This document shows positions 7,582 to 9,606 of a stretch of 9,606 nt of DNA, piece after piece. A model generated the notes under the pieces. The model searched no databases. It saw nothing but the letters and a program-made list of their open reading frames with translations, and had not been told where the DNA came from. The stretch comes from Treponema sp. GTDB taxonomy: Bacteria > Spirochaetota > Spirochaetia > Treponematales > Treponemataceae. Location: positions 1 to 9,606 of the forward strand of contig JAEDFA010000061.1 in assembly GCA_016293005.1 (NCBI GenBank). Reading direction: 5' to 3'. Within the stretch, counting starts at the first letter, position 1, and every line of letters starts with the position of its first letter. The position numbers and the translations under genes were made by a program.

Positions 7582-8754
7582 TTACATAAGATTAGCATTT
7601 TTTAGCGCGTTTTTTAGGTTCACTTTAAGAAATCCTGATTTTCCAGTGTTTATGAAATTTGTTTGTTCCCATGAAGCGTAGAGTGTTGAATCGGAAATTG
7701 CAAAACCGGTGTATGAATATCCGGAAGGCAGTTTTGGAAGTTTTATTCCGCAGGTTTTTCCGTTGTTTATCTGGCTTGAATTGTGCATAAAGCCGTTTAA
7801 ATACATCGTTCCGTCTTGAAAAAGAATTGCAGAATATGTTTCTGAAAAAATTGCCGTCGCTGAAAGGCCTTGTAAGTCGGGTTTTGAAACATAAGTTTTT
7901 GGAGAGTGACCTTGATTTGTGTAAAGTGTTATTTCAAAATTCAGTTTTTTGTTAACTGATTTTACTAAGCTTTTCAGTCGCTCTGGGGCCGTTTCTAAAG
8001 TTGAAAAGTTTTTTTGTTTTCGGAATTCTTCTTTTGTGTTTTCTGAAAGAAGAATTTTTTTAGAAGCGGTAGACGGTGTAATTGAAATAAGGCTTTCCTT
8101 TGGCTGAAAAGAGATATATGAAAAATTGATTTGCTCTTCTGAGGAATTTTTTAATGCGCAGGAGAAAACATTTCCGTCCCAAATGAAATCTGTGACCTGA
8201 GTGTGAAAATCATTTGAAAGGTTTTCTGAATTTATGATTTTGTAGAAAATTTTTGTTTCTGGGTTCATCTGAATTAAAAATTCTGAAGATTTTAGAGATT
8301 CTCCATTTTTAATTGAATGGTTAAAAAATGAATTTTTGTAAAGCCCGCATAAAGGCGTATTTTCGTAGAAGACGAGGTTTCCTGCTGTTTTTCCGCTGAA
8401 TAATGACAAATCTTCTGAAAGTATGAAAAAGTCATCTTCAAAAGTTAAAAATCCAATCTGGTTTACAACCGCGTATGCTTTTTGAATCTGGTTTTCGATT
8501 TGTGGCGCAACCCTGATGCATGAAATTCTTGTTGCTTCTGTGTAAGGTTTTTGAGGAACTACAGGAGAATCTGCAATTTTTTCTATTTGCTTTACTTTTC
8601 CTGAATAAAAACAGAACCAGTCGTGATTTTTGTTTTCAAGGTCGACAGAAAGTTGATTTTGGTTTTCTGTCTTTTTTGCACATGATAAAATGAGAAAGGA
8701 AAGTGCTGAAAATGTGAAAAATATTTTTTTTGCAGTAAAAGGTTTGAAGTTCAT
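7582..8754 (-). CDS. Putative lipoprotein of unknown function (390 aa)
   Basis: The product has a lipoprotein signal peptide: basic residues (KPFTAKK), a hydrophobic core and the lipobox ILSC with the lipidated Cys at residue 25, followed by the flexible polar AKKTENQNQ. It should be anchored in the inner or outer membrane and face the periplasm or surface. The mature part has short alternating hydrophobic strands (GFLTFEDDFFILSEDL, AILFQDGTMYLNGF, GFAISDSTLYASW), suggesting a beta-rich, possibly propeller-like fold; this is weak inference. I prefer the ATG at 8754, which places the signal peptide directly at the N-terminus. The frame is open to a TTG at 8790, which would add 12 residues and overlap the upstream gene by 26 bases. 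Neither start has a visible Shine-Dalgarno. With the ATG, the gene starts 10 bases after the stop of the preceding lipoprotein gene, so the pair is almost certainly cotranscribed. No named family is recognised. Confidence 0.8.
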   Translation of the reverse strand: MNFKPFTAKKIFFTFSALSFLILSCAKKTENQNQLSVDLENKNHDWFCFYSGKVKQIEKIADSPVVPQKPYTEATRISCIRVAPQIENQIQKAYAVVNQIGFLTFEDDFFILSEDLSLFSGKTAGNLVFYENTPLCGLYKNSFFNHSIKNGESLKSSEFLIQMNPETKIFYKIINSENLSNDFHTQVTDFIWDGNVFSCALKNSSEEQINFSYISFQPKESLISITPSTASKKILLSENTKEEFRKQKNFSTLETAPERLKSLVKSVNKKLNFEITLYTNQGHSPKTYVSKPDLQGLSATAIFSETYSAILFQDGTMYLNGFMHNSSQINNGKTCGIKLPKLPSGYSYTGFAISDSTLYASWEQTNFINTGKSGFLKVNLKNALKNANLM

Positions 8755-8764
8755 TGGTTTAAGT

Positions 8765-9592
8765 TTATATTGTGATTTTACTATTTGCAAGAGAAATAAT
8801 TGAACTTTTTCCGTTGTTGATTATTAAAAATTCAAAAATGCCGTCTTTTTTTTCTAATAGTACAGAATTTTTTTCCTTTTTTATTGAATAAAATTTTTGA
8901 CTTCTTTTTGAATTTGTTAAATTTTCTTTTGGATATTTTGAAAAAAGCCTTGCGTTTTCATTTTTTAAAAGTTCATTTTCGCTGAAAGTTGAAAAATTCT
9001 TCATATTTAAAAGCGTAACTGAAAATTTTCCTTCTGAAATTGCTGAAATTATTTTTTCACTTTCTGTAAGCCATGGAACATAATTTTCTTCGGCGCTTTT
9101 TTCATCTACGGATTTTATAAAACGAGGCCAGTTAAAGTACAAAAGATTTTTTTTTATTTTTTCATCTGATTTTGATTTTTTTTCCTGAATTATAAAATTT
9201 TTTAAGATTTCTGCGCAAAAACCTCCTTCCCAACGGATATTTTTTTCAAACGGATAAATTGTTCCTGCAGGATAAAGAAATTCGAAAGTTTTTTCAGGAT
9301 TTTCATTTATACTTTTTGTAGAAAAAAGTGGAGTGCACAGAACAGAACACGGAATGTTTTTTTCAAATTCGTGTGAAAACGATTTTTGATTTCCAGAAAT
9401 AATTTGTGTCGACGATGAGGAAGATGTTGTAACTTCAATTTTCCAGAACGAAAGAAATATTCCTTCGTTTAAAAGCAGTTCTTCTTCTGATTCTGGAAGT
9501 GAGAAAGTTACGCATTCTGTTTTTGAAAATGGAAACTGAAAACTGCACGAAACGAGTAAAAAAATTGCCGGTAAAAAACTGAATCTTTTCAT
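8765..9592 (-). CDS. Putative lipoprotein of unknown function (275 aa)
   Basis: The N-terminus MKRFSFLPAIFLLVSC is a short lipoprotein signal peptide with the lipobox LVSC and the lipidated Cys at residue 16. The mature protein should be membrane-anchored outside the cytoplasm. It contains a serine run (SSSSS) near residues 57-61, several Cys residues (C-S-V-L-C around residue 85 and one in GGFCAEIL), and a possible folded core around YPAGTIYPFEKNIRWEGGFCAEILKN (quoted in part: YPAGTIYP and WEGGFCAEIL). The C-terminal third is Lys/Asn/Ser-rich and ends in a probable beta-hairpin region. The ATG is only 14 bases from the window edge and has no Shine-Dalgarno in that stretch; a -10-like TATAAT lies 4 bases upstream. 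It is the first visible gene of the four-gene minus-strand block. I recognise no family, and a gene further upstream cannot be excluded. Confidence 0.78.
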   Translation of the reverse strand: MKRFSFLPAIFLLVSCSFQFPFSKTECVTFSLPESEEELLLNEGIFLSFWKIEVTTSSSSSTQIISGNQKSFSHEFEKNIPCSVLCTPLFSTKSINENPEKTFEFLYPAGTIYPFEKNIRWEGGFCAEILKNFIIQEKKSKSDEKIKKNLLYFNWPRFIKSVDEKSAEENYVPWLTESEKIISAISEGKFSVTLLNMKNFSTFSENELLKNENARLFSKYPKENLTNSKRSQKFYSIKKEKNSVLLEKKDGIFEFLIINNGKSSIISLANSKITI

Positions 9593-9596
9593 ATAT

Positions 9597-9602
9597 ATTA
9601 TA
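9597..9602 (-). promoter_or_regulatory. Possible -10 box immediately before the first lipoprotein gene
   Basis: TATAAT on the minus strand lies 4 bases before the ATG at 9592. If used, transcription would begin at or next to the start codon and give a leaderless or nearly leaderless mRNA. The -35 region is outside the window, and the surrounding sequence is a simple TA-rich run that can match TATAAT by chance. Confidence 0.22.
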
Positions 9603-9606
9603 TATC

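Noticed and set aside
8788..8790. TTG at 8788-8790 as the start of the second lipoprotein
   Set aside because: It adds 12 polar residues before the signal peptide and overlaps the upstream gene by 26 bases. The ATG at 8754 gives a standard lipoprotein signal. It is not fully excluded, since neither start has a Shine-Dalgarno.

Overview
The window looks like chromosomal DNA of a host- or rumen-associated Treponema (Spirochaetota). It is AT-rich (estimated by eye at 35-40% GC, not counted). It pairs bacterial type II fatty-acid synthesis genes with a block of exported proteins carrying the relaxed lipobox seen in spirochaetes. From memory, unchecked here, an OppA-like binding protein also lies beside leuS in Treponema pallidum, so the right-hand block may be an old treponemal neighbourhood. 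The genus call is an inference; the gene families of fabF, fabZ, leuS and the binding protein are read directly from motifs.

Layout. Positions 1-1604 (+ strand) hold the 3' part of fabF and a complete fabZ, two enzymes of the fatty-acid elongation cycle, separated by a 42-base spacer containing a perfect hairpin. Positions 1605-1734 separate these genes from the convergent minus-strand block and hold a long imperfect palindrome that probably stops transcription from both sides. Positions 1735-4287 (- strand) encode leucyl-tRNA synthetase. The 168-base gap upstream of leuS has a good sigma-70-type promoter whose -10 box lies inside an inverted repeat. Upstream of that, still on the - strand, are an OppA/DppA-type substrate-binding protein (4456-6099, GTG start), a helix-rich cytoplasmic protein of unknown function that overlaps it by 8 bases (6092-7513), and two unrecognised lipoproteins (7582-8754 and 8765-9592).

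How the parts may work together. fabF and fabZ are housekeeping membrane-lipid genes, and leuS is a housekeeping translation gene with its own promoter. The four genes upstream of leuS look like one transcription unit: two putative envelope lipoproteins, one soluble helical protein and one periplasmic binding protein. No permease or ATPase is present, so the binding protein either serves a transporter encoded elsewhere or does something other than import. This block is the least explained part of the window. There is no CRISPR array, rRNA, tRNA, insertion sequence or phage gene that I can see. Apart from the unknown block and a few regulatory-looking palindromes, the region appears ordinary.
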